Translations under genes and position numbers: made by a program
DNA from: Ephemerocybe angulata
Lineage: Eukaryota > Basidiomycota > Agaricomycetes > Agaricales > Psathyrellaceae
DNA length: 64,000 bases
Assembly: GCA_013368325.1 (NCBI GenBank)
Contig: JAACJK010000068.1
Coordinates: forward strand, 62,001 to 126,000
Direction: 5' to 3'
In this document: positions 35,914 to 48,214 of the stretch, piece after piece
Position numbering within the stretch: the stretch's first letter is position 1
How the letters are laid out: each line of letters opens with the position of its first letter
The notes under the pieces: generated by a model
The model's input: only the letters and a program-made list of their open reading frames with translations
Database searches by the model: none
What the model was told of the DNA's origin: nothing

Positions 35914-37564
35914 CTAAGCCTGGGATAATCGGGCTGTTTCCTGAATGTTCTCCCAGCCTTTTGCGACAGCTTCCCAGCGCTGGTAGGGTCCAATAGGCTG
36001 CGGAGTTGTGCCAGGCTCTTCATATCCATATCCACCTTCGACACGGAATACCATGGTTTTCGAGAAGTTGGCCGACATGAATTTAAGAACGCGGGATGGG
36101 GAAAGGATCGGTGAAAGGCAATCCACATGGAAGGCGCGAATTCGGGATAGACTCGTCGGGCTCGTCTCGTTGCCGGTAACACGAGTTGAGTCAAATCGCA
36201 GTCCGACAGATGTCAAAGCGCGGCAACTGGCCATAATTGAAAGAATGTGGGAGTGGTCGGTGAGGGGTGGCTGATAATAGAGTTGCGAACCACAAAGGAT
36301 CAACTCCTGAATATGAGGCCAATACATTGGGATCTGCGTCGCCTGGAGCGGAGTCAACTGAATGGTTTCCGAAATCTGGATTTTGAGGGTTCGGAGCTCC
36401 TTGAACTGAAAGAAAGGGGAGATGTCGATGGTGCCGTCCAAGTCAACATCCATTGGTGCAACTGACACATCCCCGTAAGCGATGCCGTCCTTCCAAACCA
36501 AGGACTCCAAGTTTGAAGGGTTTTGTGCTTGTATGGACCCAATGATGGTTTGAATGTCGGCTCTGGGCGCTGACGTATAGATTATAAGGCTTAGATCCTT
36601 CAGCGTCTTCAATCGCGGTAGGCCATCGAGAGATGTTACGACGTTGGTTAAAGTGTCTGCGCGTATCTGCAGTTTTTCCAGGTATTGAAACCGCGTTGGC
36701 TGATCGGCCATTGGTGACAGCGGCGAGCCCCCCAAAGCGATGGTGAGGGAGGAGAGCCTGGGCAGACGGGAGAGTTGGTTCATGGTGAAGGAGGTTACGT
36801 ATGAGCCTTGAATCGAGAGTCGTTCCAGATTGGGCCAAAGCGATGCACCGAGGAGTCCTTCTAAGCTGCTCGTTGTGTCTGAGCTCAGGGTCAGCTCCTT
36901 CAGTGAGGGGTGCTGACCCAATATACACTGGACGGTGGTAGTCCAAAGCGGGACCCTGGGATAGACGGGCATGTCAAGAGAGTATACGTGTTCTCCGAGA
37001 AATAGAGAAAGGTACGGTGCTCCATAGTTTGGGAAAGGGTCGATCTTTAGGGTACTAATCTCCTCTTCCACGGGTAGCCACCGATGCATTATTTCGAGGC
37101 GTGGTGTGAGCGCGCCAGGTTGCCACTCGGTGACAACCTGGAGTGCTTGGAAGGCCTCGTTGGAGAGAATGGTGAAATCCAGATCCCAAGCTCGAAAACT
37201 GAAATGAAGGTCCCGGATCCTTGGTGCATAGAATCGTTTATACCGCTCGATGTCCTTCGCTGTCAAGGCCCTTCTGAGGAACTGATATCGGTGAGCAGCC
37301 TGGAAGGAGTGGCAAAGCGTTGGAAGCCCTCACCAGCACATAAATGTCAAATCCGCCGTCGAGAACTTCTTCAGATTTCTTCGTAAACAGATCATCCGGC
37401 ATGGACGCAACCAACTGCTCGAAGCAGCACAACTTCCGCCAGATTCTGTCGAGACCCGGTTCAAGGAAAGTGTGCGATGTCAAAGCCATCGCCAGGGAGC
37501 TTTCTAGGCTTAGTTGATCGAAGAGAGAACGAATCAATTCAGGGATACGAAGGGCTTGATGCAT
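35914..37564 (-). CDS. F-box/LRR protein (family A)
   Basis: Two exons: 37334-37564 and 35914-37299, giving 538 residues. The N-terminus LRIPELIRSLFDQLSLESSL followed by ALTSHTFLEPGLDRIW is the usual basidiomycete F-box-like block. It is followed by about 400 residues of irregular leucine-rich repeats (for example PNLERLSIQG and LPRLKTLKDLSLIIY). F-box proteins recruit substrates to SCF ubiquitin ligases; the target is unknown. Its C-terminal half matches the truncated gene at the window start. The gene is divergent from FunK1 copy 1, 299 bp away. The ATG is directly before the F-box and is the only one fitting the family start. Confidence 0.82.
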
Positions 37565-37862
37565 ACTTGGTGAAGAGGCTCGAGTCGATGGCAAAAAGTG
37601 TAGCCAGAGTTTGCCAGCGAGGTCCAGTTTTTGTCGCAACTTGAACGCCAAAGCCGTCTTCTTCGGAACCTAACATGCGCACACAATGTCGATAAGCGCC
37701 CGTGGGCCGTTATCGGAGTCCCGGGACGCCTGAGCGTGCTACTCAAGCAGGTGCGTGCAATCACGTCAGCTCAATTGTAAGCTTTCTACACTCATATACC
37801 TCTTTCTCTTTGGCTGCTCGCTACGACAACGCTACGATTACCAGTGGTTGCGCGGCCATCAA

Positions 37863-39630
37863 ATGGCATCAATCGGGATTCCAATTGCAACAAAGGTCAA
37901 GAAGCCAGAGGCTAGCGCGCTTGGCGAGCAACCACAACCACCAATTCACGCGTCCCCCAGTCGTAGGTTCCCGCGTTCTAACTTCTGGGTTTATTTGAGC
38001 TCAAAGACTCAAGCTGGTGCCAAGTCTTCTCCTACAAGGAAGAGCAAACGGGATTCGGTGCGTCTTTTCTGTAAATTGCTCATCCCACCTGACTGACACT
38101 CGCAACGAACTATTCTTCTCCAAAAATTTCCGAACACCATGCACGCTCGGACACTCTGACTCCCGAATCCACCATCGAACAGGAAAGTGCCGCTGATCTG
38201 GAAGACCCGTCAAAGGCAAAAATGGGCCACTGCTGTGAGAACACAACGTGTACCCACCTTTTTGAAGAGAGGATCGACGCCTTGGTCGAATCAGACACAT
38301 CTATCCTGCAGGGGAAAGAGATTATTCCGAGTGGTCAGTGGGAGACTCTGGGCTCTAACCTAGTAGAGTTCAACTCCCATGAGGAAGTCGCACCCGCACT
38401 CGAGCACTTGGCCAAGGACGTGCGGGCGCCGTCACCTGTTATTGAGGCTGGGAAGGGCACATTGCCGGAGTACTCCCAAGGGAAAGCAGCTCCGATGCCC
38501 AGTCTATTATATTCCCCACGATTCTCTCAAGGCGTCGACCCTAACGGTCCCGTATCTGAGGCGAAATTATCGCCGTCACGGAAGCAGGTGCATCATTTGC
38601 GCACCCACCGACGCCATGTTTTCCGGGAAAGGTGCCTCTCGTTTTACGAAGTCTCCGATCTCAGGGCATGTCTGGAGCTCTGCAAGGGGTACGTCGCCGG
38701 TAAGCTCTCCCTTCGCTGGCTCCCACCGAGCTGCAGGTGCTAACCTCATACAATTACTTAGGCCTATCCCTCTTTCGCGAAGCAGGCTGGGTGCATCGTG
38801 ACATCAGCCCGATAAATTGCCTCGTTCTCAAAAGCCCTGGCGCGGACGGTTTCGTTTCCAAGATTTCCGACCTTGATTGTTGCAAAAGATATGACGAGGT
38901 CAACACACACGATGCGGTTCCTGTAAGTTATACTGTCTCTCTCCAGTATCGGCCCTCACATATCGCCATATAGGTGACATACCAATTTACGGCGGTGGAC
39001 GTTGGCTTGAGGGAGATTTGTTTCCCCCTAACCCCGGTCGACTTTCGTCCTCATCGTGAAGCATGGAAGGAATTTCGAAGCAATCGCCCTCACCATCATT
39101 TCCACTTCCTTCATGACCTTGAATCAGTGTTCTGGGTGGCTTCTCATCACATCGCCAACAGTATACCTGGAAATCCACGCACAGCTCCAAAGGTCGAATC
39201 GGTCAAAGCCTGGCAGCGGATGATCAAAAGTTATTTTGGTGTTACCACCGAGTCTATTTTGCGACGACAAATCCTCCTCCATCAATATCTGGTTGAGCTC
39301 TACAGAGCATTGCAACAGTGGTGGACTGAAGAGGTCACCGAAGTTTTCTACGGACTTTTCGAATTTGCGGAAGTTCTGATTGCGCAATACAAGGCCCTTC
39401 AAAAGCAACCCCAAGTCTTGCTTACCCCCGATGCTTTGGACAGCCGCTGGCCGGAGGACCTTTTCACCTCGGACGCGTATGATACCCTCATCTCTCTCCT
39501 CGACGAAGTACTCTCCGGTCTACCATCCGAGGTTCCCGTTTCACAAACTTGGGTTGTCCTTGCAAAGCTCGAACAGGCTGCCGCAGAGGAAGGGCGAAAA
39601 AACAAGGAATCCAAGCTTGCTGGCCAATGA
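37863..39630 (+). CDS. FunK1-family kinase copy 1, kinase N-lobe missing
   Basis: Proposed exons 37863-38057, 38183-38699, 38762-38922 and 38974-39630, giving 509 residues. The C-lobe is intact: RRHVFRERCLSFYEVSDL, the catalytic loop WVHRDISPINC (HRD and the downstream Asn), and KISDLDCCKRYDEVNTHD in the place of the DFG segment. A helical C-terminal half follows. Compared with copies 2 and 3 it lacks the block from NERQLL through VLKDAW, that is the glycine loop and probable lysine, so ATP binding is doubtful. The ATG used by copies 2 and 3 is changed here. 37863 is the nearest in-frame ATG upstream and adds an unmatched N-terminus. Open frames are otherwise undamaged, so it may still make a protein. 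Confidence 0.65.
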
Positions 39631-40179
39631 GCCCCTCTCGACTTGCCAAGGTTCGCTCGCTTTGTCTATCGATGATGTATGCCCCGCTCCATGTATATTT
39701 GCTAATTTTGTTACCCCGCCTTGTATATTTACTTAATGAATCACAACCTTCTCCGAAATCAGAATCGATCGCCTATGAGCAGGAGTACCAGATCTTGGTG
39801 GCTCAAAGCGTGAGCGTTAGAAGTGCATTGGACCACTGCGGTCGACAGGCTTCCGCGGGCGCGAACTCCATGAATACTTGAGTTGAAGTATTTCCAAGCT
39901 ATGCACGTATCTCTCGCAATTCCTAATTCTCAAATGCTGTCCCAAGTCTCCCGGAATGTAGGCATCCTGCCTGTCGTCGGACGAGCGCTTAGGCTCGGTG
40001 CGGTCATGGCCTGATTTGGATAGTCAGAACAGCACGTGTTTGGGGTGGAGACGCGACGGCCATTGCGCAATGCGCGCTTTGTGGACAACCACCACTACGA
40101 CTTCTTGCGCAGACTGCTGTGGCATCGCTACGACCTCGTTGCGCAGGCTCCTATGGCATTCATTCATATTTGAGATCAT
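39631..40179. other. Spacer between FunK1 copies 1 and 2
   Basis: 549 bp. The first 150 bp are a diverged relative of the 3' flank found after copies 2, 3 and 4 (TTAATGAATCACAACCTTCT against TTAATGAATCGCAACTTTCT). The rest resembles the 5' flank of other copies. No gene is seen. Confidence 0.5.
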
Positions 40180-42806
40180 ATGTCCTCAAGTTCGACAAAA
40201 AGCTCCGAGAGCTCGCCAACACATAAAAGGCGACGCGATTCGGTGAGTCATTCCCCAGAATTCCCCAAGCCACCCAACTGACACTCGCACGCGTCAATCT
40301 CCTCTTCAACGTTCCTCGAATCTTCAAACACAAATCAAACCCCAACCGTGCCTGACTCTCGTATCAAGAATCATAGTACTACCCACTCGAAAACGCGAAA
40401 TCAAGGTCGAGCCAACTAGGGATATATATGCACATCGAGAACGCCTTCAACCATCTCCTCGAACTCGGCGTCGATGACTGGCTCAAGTCCTATGCCGGTG
40501 ACTCACCCCTGTGGTCCAATAACAAGGTCTCGACTGTTATGGCTTCATTGACGGAGAAGGGCGTTCTTTCCGATGGGAAGTGGGACGCTGTGCTTTTGGG
40601 TCTAGAGTCCGACCTCCCTGAGAATGACGTGTACAAGGTTGTCGAGACGCTGGCCACCCAGGTCCAAGATGCAGCCGTTGCAGAAGACAAGGACGTTAAG
40701 CCTACTGCGACCTTTCAATCAACTCCGAATTCGCCAGCTGAATCGTCAGTGTATTGTTTGGCCAAAGCGAAGCCGGATGGTCATTTCACCGTCGTTCGCC
40801 GTATGCCGAAAGTCAACGACCCGGAACCAAGGCCCCAGCGATATTCGACGTGGATGGACAGGAGGGATCGGGGACTTCGTATCTCCAGGTCTCTTGATGA
40901 TACCGCTGCAATCGCCGAGTACAAGAAAGCTACGAGCGGTAGACACGAAGTACGTTCCAGCGTCATATTCGGGCAGTGGACGCCGGGCGGTATACTCACA
41001 ATGTTTGAACCAGAACGAGCGGCAGCTCCTGGGTAATGTCGCCCAAGTGATGTACAACGATCCGCGTCGAATCTTCTCGTTCGGCATCACGATCGAAGGG
41101 ACTAGTGTACGTCTCTGGCATTTCGACCGGAGTAGGATTTGCGTCAGCAAGGAATTCGACTGTGAAAAGGTGAGACTTTCTTATCCTATTCATCATTCTT
41201 AAGCTGAGATATCGATCGAAGGAGCCATACGCTCTCGTTCGCGTGCTTTTGTTTCTCTCCTTTGCATCTCAACAGCAGCTCGGGTTTGACCCGACTGTTA
41301 TGAAAGGCGAGGATGGGACAGAGCAGTACTTCCGATACGCCGTCGGCGACAAGTGGTATCGTACCGTAGGCGACCCTATCGACGAAGACGGCGCCTACTT
41401 TCTGATTGGGAGAGGAGTGCGGGTCTGGGCTGTGAAGGAATGCGACGAGGGCGGGAAGTTCCTGAGCGAGGAGCTCAATGTTTTGAAGGATGCTTGGCAG
41501 TGGGACGACATCCCTACCGAAAGGCAAATTCAGGAAGATATCATGCGGTCGCTCGCACAAAGGACCAAGATGTCATTCGAGGACGCGCGGGCCAAGCTAG
41601 CGAAATACTTCCTCACGATTATCGCAGACGAAACCCTCACGTCCACCCCAAACAAACCCTCAGAGGCCCAGCAAATCTCCTTTACCCACAGGCCCACAGC
41701 TTCATTGCCCACTAAATCGAGGTCGCAGCGGACCACCCAAAGCGTGGGGATCCATGGTCCCGAAACTGGCCAAGCGCCTGGAACTGTGCAGCAGCAGGAA
41801 CTTGCTCATCATTGTCGCACCAACCAACGTCATGTTTTCAAAGAAATGTGCATTACATTCTACGGAGTCCGTGATCTTAGGGTTGGTCTGGAGATTTGCA
41901 AAGGATACGTCGAAGGTATGGTTCTTGGTCGACTGGATTCTTTGCAACAGACACTCAACTTTGCGTTTAGGGATATCTCTCATTCGCGTAGCAGGCTACG
42001 TGCACCGTGACATTAGCGGAGGGAATTGTCTCGTTTATAAATGTCTTCCCAAAATATCTGACTTGGAACATTGCAAGAGATATGACAGTGTCAGCACACA
42101 CGATGCAGTTACGGTAAGTTTTACTGTTTCTCTCCAGTATCGGCCCTGACATTTTGCCATATAGGTGACATACCAGTTCACCGCGATCGAAGTTGGCTTG
42201 AGCAGAATTCGCTTCCCCCTGAGCAGGAAGGAAGCATGGGGGCAACCCGAGCTCGCCGATCGCCCTCAACATCACTTCCATTTCCTTCATGATCTCGAAT
42301 CGGTGTTCTGGGTGGCTACTCATCACATCGCCCACAATATCCCTGAAAATCCAAGCAACGCTCCAACCATCAAGTCCGTCGAAGCCTGGCACGCGGAGGT
42401 CAAAGGCTATTTTGGTGATACCATAGAGTCTATCAAGGACAGGTACACCCTTCTCACGGAGGATATGGTTGACCTCTCCACAGGCTTGGAACAGTGGTGG
42501 ACCAAAGATATCGCCAACAGTTTCGGCATACTTTTCTCATTCTCTGAGAGCCTGGTGGCGCAATACAAGGCCCTTCACAAGGAACCCCAAGTCCCGCCTA
42601 CCCCCAACGCTTTGGAACGCCGCTGGCCGGAACACCTTTTCACCTCGGAGCCGTACGATACTCTCATCTCTCTCCTCGACGAAGTAATCTCCGGTCTACC
42701 ATCCAAGGTTCCTGTTTTACAAACTTGGGCTGTCCTTGCCGATCTCGAACAGGAGGCTGTTGCACAAGAAGGGCCAAAATCCAAGAAATCCAAGCTTACT
42801 GGCTAA
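40180..42806 (+). CDS. FunK1-family protein kinase copy 2
   Basis: Six exons: 40180-40242, 40440-40949, 41014-41169, 41222-41915, 41971-42113 and 42165-42806, giving 735 residues. FunK1 kinases are expanded in mushrooms such as Coprinopsis; substrates are unknown. Visible parts are a regulatory N-terminus (NAFNHLLELGVDDW), NERQLLGNVAQVMYNDPRRI, a glycine-rich LIGRGVRVW, the probable beta-3 lysine in NVLKDAWQW, a RHVFKEMCITF hinge, the catalytic loop YVHRDISGGNC, SDLEHCKRYDSVSTHD in place of DFG, and a helical C-terminal tail. The second exon's acceptor is set at 40439 because the acceptor matching copy 3 would run into an in-frame stop, this copy being 7 nt shorter there. Compared with copy 3 it lacks four residues before PKISDLE. 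Confidence 0.8.
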
Positions 42807-43052
42807 TGAGCCCCTCTGGACACTTTCCAAGTTTCGCTCCCTTTGTGTCTCTTTTATCGACAATATATGCTCCAGCTGAATGTACATGTGTTCGATATGT
42901 TAGTAATTGTATACCCACTTAATGGATCGCAACTTTCTCCGAATTGTCGCCCTCAACCCCGAGTCCCACCTAACTGCCGTTTACATCTTGACTTCCAGAA
43001 GGATACGTTACTCCCAAAGCTGGAGGGAAAACTTCAGGAAACTCTAGATCTG
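42800..43052 (+). repeat. FunK1 3' flanking repeat, after copy 2
   Basis: Non-coding sequence starting at the end of the kinase frame. It is shared at high identity with 45928-46140 (after copy 3) and, inverted, with 52715-52955 (beside copy 4). It contains CAATATATGCTCCAGCTGAA. The 3' part, CCCAAAGCTGGAGGGAAAAC, is shared only with the copy 4 flank. Confidence 0.85.
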
Positions 43053-43056
43053 CCAT

Positions 43057-43291
43057 CGCCATTGCCATGTTTGTTAAACTTGTGTTATCATCCTCGCGTC
43101 TTCAAGGAGAGCGGGCAATGCAGAAAGGAAGCACTGACTCCGGCAATCAACCGGCCACAAGCGGGGCTTCAATGCCAACAATGAGCGGCGAGTGCTCATT
43201 GCGCGCTTTCAAGGAGACCACCACCCCTTCTTCGCGCTTGGCCCTTTGGCATTCAGAGATATTTGGAATCCACATCTTTTCGAGCTCAAAT
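43057..43291 (+). repeat. FunK1 5' flanking repeat, before copy 3
   Basis: Upstream flank of copy 3, present in inverted orientation at about 55568-55835 upstream of copy 4. The match starts near GCCATTGCCATGTTTGTT and runs to the start codon. It is broken by a replaced segment at about 43121-43135, where copy 4 carries a VPS11-like piece instead. Confidence 0.8.
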
Positions 43292-45934
43292 ATGGGCTCA
43301 GGTAGTTTGCCAACGGGTAAAAAGCGACGTAATTCGGTGCGTCTTCCTCAGAACAGATTTCCCGAAGTCGACATACTCATACACGTCGATGTCCGCTTCA
43401 GCTTTCTTCGAACTTTAAACACAACGCAGACCGCTAACATACCAAACTCCCCTCTTATTCAGCATAGCACGACACACTCAGAAAAGGGTTTTTGGGAACT
43501 CGAGCTCAAGGAAGCCAGTCAAAGGTGGCACTTAGACAACGCCTTCAACCATCTTCTCGAACTCCCCATCGACACCTGGTTCAAGTCCTGTGCTGGCGTT
43601 TCAGACTTATGGGCGAATGAAAGGGTTTCGACTGTTTTGGCCCGTCTGACGGACAAGGGGTTTTTTCTCGACGGGAAGTGGGACGCGTTGGTTTTGTCCA
43701 GCTCCGACTATGAGGACGTCGCATGCCAGATTGTTGAGCGACTGGCCATCGACATGCAAGGTGTGGTCGACCGGCTAGACCAAGTCCTTGGTGCTACCTC
43801 GGTTGATCGATCAAACCGAACTTCTTCAGTTGAAGCGACGGTCTGTGGTGCCCTGAGGTCGAAGCCAAATGGTCATGACACCGTCGCTAGCCATCTCACT
43901 GCGATTGATGACCCAGACCCAGGGCCCAAGCGAGGTTTGACATGGAAGAAGAGGGGCAAAGAGGGAGTGCGCGTTACCGGCTTTTCCGCTGATATCGCTG
44001 CCCTCGCCGAGTTCAATAACTCTGAGATTGAAAGATCTGAGGTGCGTTTCAAACGAAACAATTCGGACAGGAGCCGTTATACTGACACCTCGCGGCACAG
44101 AATGAGCGGCAACTCCTCGCTAACGTGGTTCACCTTATGCACGACGACCCACGCCGAATCTTTGCATTCGGTATCATCTTCGAAGAGACGTGGGTGCGTT
44201 TATGGCGCTTTGACAGGAACAGTATCTGTGTTAGCAATAAATTTGATTGCGCAACTGTGAGTATTCTTGATCCTGCTGTCTTTCTTTTCAAGCTAATACA
44301 TGGTCTTCAGGAGCCCAAGGATCTCATTCGGGCACTCTTATTTCTTTCCTGTGCATCTCGAGAACAGTTCGGGTTCGACCCGACTGTCGTGCAAGGCATG
44401 GAAGCGAACGAACGATACTTTCGATATGCGGTCGATGACAAGTGGTACCGTACCACGGGTCGGCCCCTCGAAGATAGCGGCGCCTTCTATCTGATAGGTA
44501 GGGGAGTTCGAATCTGGACCGTAAGGCAGTGTGACGAAAATGGGGAGTTCCGGAGCGACGAGCACAATGTCTTGAAGGACGCGTGGCACTGGGTCGAGAA
44601 CCCTACCGAGAGGCAAATCCAGGGGAACATCCTCCAGTCCCTTACAGACAAGAGCAAAATCTCATTGGAGGACGCGCAGGTCAAGTTATCAAAATACTTC
44701 CTGACGATTATCGCGGACCAAACCCTCACGTCCACTCTACGCAGACCTTCAGAGGCCCAGAAAAATTTTCTTACCGAAAGGCCGGTAAATCCAATCCCCG
44801 GCACGTCACGGGCACGGCGATCTTCTCAATTTTCTGGTTCTGATACTCCAACAGCCCGAACAGGCGCACCACCATTACAAAAAGGGCTCGGGCGCCAATC
44901 ACGTACCAACCAGCGCCATGTTTTCAAAGAGAAATGCATCACATTCGACGAAGTTTGTGATCTCAGGGCAGGTCTGGAGGTTTGTAAAGGATATGTCGCC
45001 GGTATGTCTTTGCCTCTCGGCCTTCTGGATTCTTAACGACAGTCACTGAAGTCCTGACTTAGCGCTATCTCTCTTCCGCGAAGCGGGCTATGTGCACCGT
45101 GACATTAGCGGAGGAAATTGCCTCGTTTATGAGAATCACGGAAGACTCCTTCCCAAGATTTCTGACCTGGAACACTGCAAGAGATATGACAGTGTCAGCA
45201 CACACGATGCGGTTACTGTAAGTTTTCCTCTTTCTCTCCATTATTGGCCCTGATATTTTGCCATATAGGTGACATACCAGTTTACCGCGATCGAAGTCGG
45301 CATGAAGAAAATTCGCTTCCCCCGGATCGAGGATGAGTATGATACTTTGGAAGCATTTGAAGCATACGAGGAAGCCCTAGCCGCTAATCCCCTTCACCAT
45401 CACTTCCACTTCTACCATGATCTTGAATCAGTGTTCTGGGTGGCTTCTCATCACATCGCCAAAAATATACCTGAAGATCCATGCAGAGCTCCAACCGTCG
45501 ACTCCTTCAAAGCCTGGCGCGCGACGGTCCAATCCTATTTTGATAATACTACCGAGTCTATTTTGCGCCGGGAACACCTCCTCGAGGAACGTTTTCTCGA
45601 ACTCCAAAGAGAATTGCAACAGCGGTGGACAACGGATTTCACCAGCAGTTTCCGCATACTGTTCTCATTCTCTCGGGACCTGGTGGCGCAATACAAGGCC
45701 CTTCAAAAGCAGCCCCAAGTCTCGCTCACCCCCAACTCTTTGGATCGACGCTGGCCGGAGCACCTTTTCACCTCGGAGCCGTATGATACTCTTATTTGTC
45801 TTCTCGACAAGACACTCGCCCGTCTGCCACCGCAGGTTCCCGTCTTGCAATCTTGGGCTCTCCTTGCCGAACTTGAACAGGAGGCTGCCGCACAAGAAGG
45901 GCGAAAATCCAAGAAATCCAAGCTTACTGGCTAA
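43292..45934 (+). CDS. FunK1-family protein kinase copy 3
   Basis: Six exons: 43292-43336, 43463-44041, 44101-44256, 44311-45001, 45063-45217 and 45269-45934, giving 763 residues. The parts follow the same order as copy 2: DNAFNHLLELPIDTW, NERQLLANVVHLMHDDPRRI, LIGRGVRIW, NVLKDAWHW, RHVFKEKCITF, YVHRDISGGNC, KISDLEHCKRYDSVSTHD and a helical tail ending KKSKLTG. HRD and the catalytic-loop Asn are intact; DLE replaces DFG. The first intron (43337-43462) is a multiple of three with no stop, so it could be retained, adding 42 residues. This is the most complete copy. Its flanks recur beside copies 2 and 4. Confidence 0.82.
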
Positions 45935-46140
45935 TGAGCCCCTCGGGACACTTTCCAAGTTTCGCTCCCTTTGTGTCTCTTTTATCGACAATATATGCTC
46001 CAGCTGAATGTACATGTGTTCGATATGTTAGTGATTGTATACCCATTTAATGAATCGCAACTTTCTCCGAATTGTCGCCTTCAACTCCCACCTGACTGTC
46101 GTTTACATCCAGTACCACCGGAAGGATACGTTACTGCTAG
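45928..46140 (+). repeat. FunK1 3' flanking repeat, after copy 3
   Basis: Shares about 90% identity with 42800-43010 and with the inverted copy at 52715-52955. The match stops near 46140, where the sequence becomes unique. Confidence 0.85.
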
Positions 46141-46571
46141 AATTCGAAATGCGGATGCCCTTTCGAGGTTACCGAATGAGTCGAAGGAGAAGATATTCTC
46201 TGGTGTGGAGGACTTCCCTAGTGAGATCGAGGGGGTACATGGAGAATTAATGGAGGTGCGAAAGTCATTTGTTCTTTCCTCGGTTATTGTCGTCCCTGTG
46301 GCTTTGCCTTAGCTGCGGCACCCATTCAGTGGTGCTGCTCAGTGTCTGGGCGGAGCCCAAAGCTGAGGCTTCTGCACGCCCACAGGTACACACAATCGTC
46401 ATGAAGGCCTATACTTACCAACCGTCGACATCTTGAACCCCTACCATATCTCGAACAAGAGGGTACGCACCCGAATTTTCGATTAAGGCCAGCGGAACAA
46501 CCAGAGCGCCCTCCTTCTACTTCTTAGCTCTGAATTCAAGCGCCATCACCTCGGACACCTGCCTTTCGACG

Positions 46572-47957
46572 ATGACCAGTTTCAGAAACCCTTTCCCCCA
46601 AGAGCTGCTCGACAATATCACGGACTGCGTATCCCTCATCTGCCGCCAATCGCTCCGCAATCTCAGCTTGACGTCGCGCCAGCACTTTCTCCACCGCTCC
46701 CAATCCCACATGTTCGCACACGTCGGGGGCGAATTCCTGGCGATCAAGATATTCAACGGAAACCCTGCCCTCCTCCGGCACGTTCAATCATACGACCTTT
46801 GGCTTTGGCGCGCAAATTCGGCGCAGTACGATGAGTGGCAAAAGACTCACTTGCAGATTGCGGAAGGTCTTGTCAACTTGCGAAGGTTGTTACTTACAGT
46901 GGCGAACGTGCAGGGTTGGGGAGAGAGTACGGAGCTGAGTCGAAATGTGGTTCGGAAGTTGCTAAGCCATACCTCCCTCGTCGAGTTAGCAGTTTACGTA
47001 TCAAAGTTCCCAGTCCATCTTATCGCCTCCATCCCGGGGCTGCGTAAGCTCGAGGCCTCGCGCGAGCTGTCCACTGAAGGGCTAAGGGATATTGCTGGTT
47101 ATCCATGGACCCTCAGGACGCTCCTGTGCAACGGGTACACTATCAACAAGCTGCCTCTTTCACGCTCGACCTTCAAAAATTTGACCACCCTTTCTTTCGA
47201 GATCGGCAGTGCGCAGCAGCAGACAACTGTCCGGCAATTTATCGAAGGGATATCGGGGTTTGCACCGCTGAAGGTGCTCGGCCTGCACTATTCCAGCATC
47301 CGAGGTACTCCTCCTACCCTGATATCGCACAGAGGCGAAGTGACACTGACGTATCTTTATGAAGCATTCGAGTGCTTTGCGCAGGCGGACTGCGCTCTGC
47401 CACCACTTCCTTCACTGCGGCGCCTCCGGCTTTCGTTCATGACAGAGGGTCCAGAAGCCATCATGAGTGCACAACCCCGCCTGCACTTATACATCCCCTC
47501 CTTCCCCGTCCCCCTCCTCCACAAACATCCATTAGCATCGCTCGAGGTCCTGGAGATAGTGTACCTGGCAGTATTAAACGGGCTCTGGAGAGAGGGGATG
47601 CTACTGACGATCCGGGCATCTGAGACGCTCTACCAAGCCGATGAGGCTTGGCGTATGCTTGACGATATTCTGTCCGACACTGCTCTATTGCCCAATCTTC
47701 GAGCTCTACGAGTGAAGGCATCGTATGTGCCCACAAAGTGGTCAAAGGAAAGAAATCCAGGGGAGAAGCGGAGCCTCAAGGAGTTGACCGAGAGACGCGG
47801 GGGCGAGATCCTTGTTGCGCTGCCACAGACGTTTGAGCGCATCCATGATTTGGATGCCGGAGTTCACGCTCAGGCTGGAGAGAGATTTGACAGTTTTGCA
47901 GCACAGTACGCCATCCCAATTGGTGAACAGTGGATAGCAGCTTCGGTGGACTTCTGA
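46572..47957 (+). CDS. F-box-like/LRR protein (family B)
   Basis: A single exon of 461 residues. The N-terminus FPQELLDNITDCVSLI followed by LRNLSLTSRQHFLHRSQSHMF is a degenerate F-box of the kind common in Agaricomycetes. The rest is leucine-rich (LRRLLLTVANV, LASLEVLEIVYLAVL, LPNLRALRVKAS). It is paralogous to the intact gene at 57909-59337 and the broken one at 55868-56991: all share the LDDxxSDxxLxPxLxALRxxS segment near the C-terminus. The family lacks the introns seen in family A. A role in SCF ubiquitin ligases follows from the family; the substrate is unknown. ATG 46572 is directly before the F-box. Confidence 0.8.
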   Translation: MTSFRNPFPQELLDNITDCVSLICRQSLRNLSLTSRQHFLHRSQSHMFAHVGGEFLAIKIFNGNPALLRHVQSYDLWLWRANSAQYDEWQKTHLQIAEGLVNLRRLLLTVANVQGWGESTELSRNVVRKLLSHTSLVELAVYVSKFPVHLIASIPGLRKLEASRELSTEGLRDIAGYPWTLRTLLCNGYTINKLPLSRSTFKNLTTLSFEIGSAQQQTTVRQFIEGISGFAPLKVLGLHYSSIRGTPPTLISHRGEVTLTYLYEAFECFAQADCALPPLPSLRRLRLSFMTEGPEAIMSAQPRLHLYIPSFPVPLLHKHPLASLEVLEIVYLAVLNGLWREGMLLTIRASETLYQADEAWRMLDDILSDTALLPNLRALRVKASYVPTKWSKERNPGEKRSLKELTERRGGEILVALPQTFERIHDLDAGVHAQAGERFDSFAAQYAIPIGEQWIAASVDF

Positions 47958-48214
47958 CTGCAGTATAGCCCAAATGATAGCTTCGGACAAGTCGAGCATT
48001 AGCGAGACAAGATTTGTAGCCACACATAGCATAGCGTCATGGGCGAACAATCCAAGTGATTCCACCAGACTTCGACAGTTGAGGGGGCGACGCAGGACTA
48101 TTCGTGCTTGATGACTGTTTTGCTGAAGAAACGATTCTGATATGCTGGGGCAATAAAAGAGCGTACTATTCCTGGTAAACCCATCTCTATTCAACAAACA
48201 GACAGCCTATCCAT

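Noticed and set aside
43067..43291. Longer N-terminus for FunK1 copy 3 from upstream in the same frame
   Set aside because: This stretch is flanking repeat that is non-coding beside copy 4. Copies 3 and 4 share the ATG at the MGSGSLPTGKK start.
43337..43462. Retained first intron in FunK1 copy 3 as normal coding sequence
   Set aside because: It is in frame, but copy 4 has good splice sites at the same places and an intron lies at the same position in copy 2. Listed only as possible retention.
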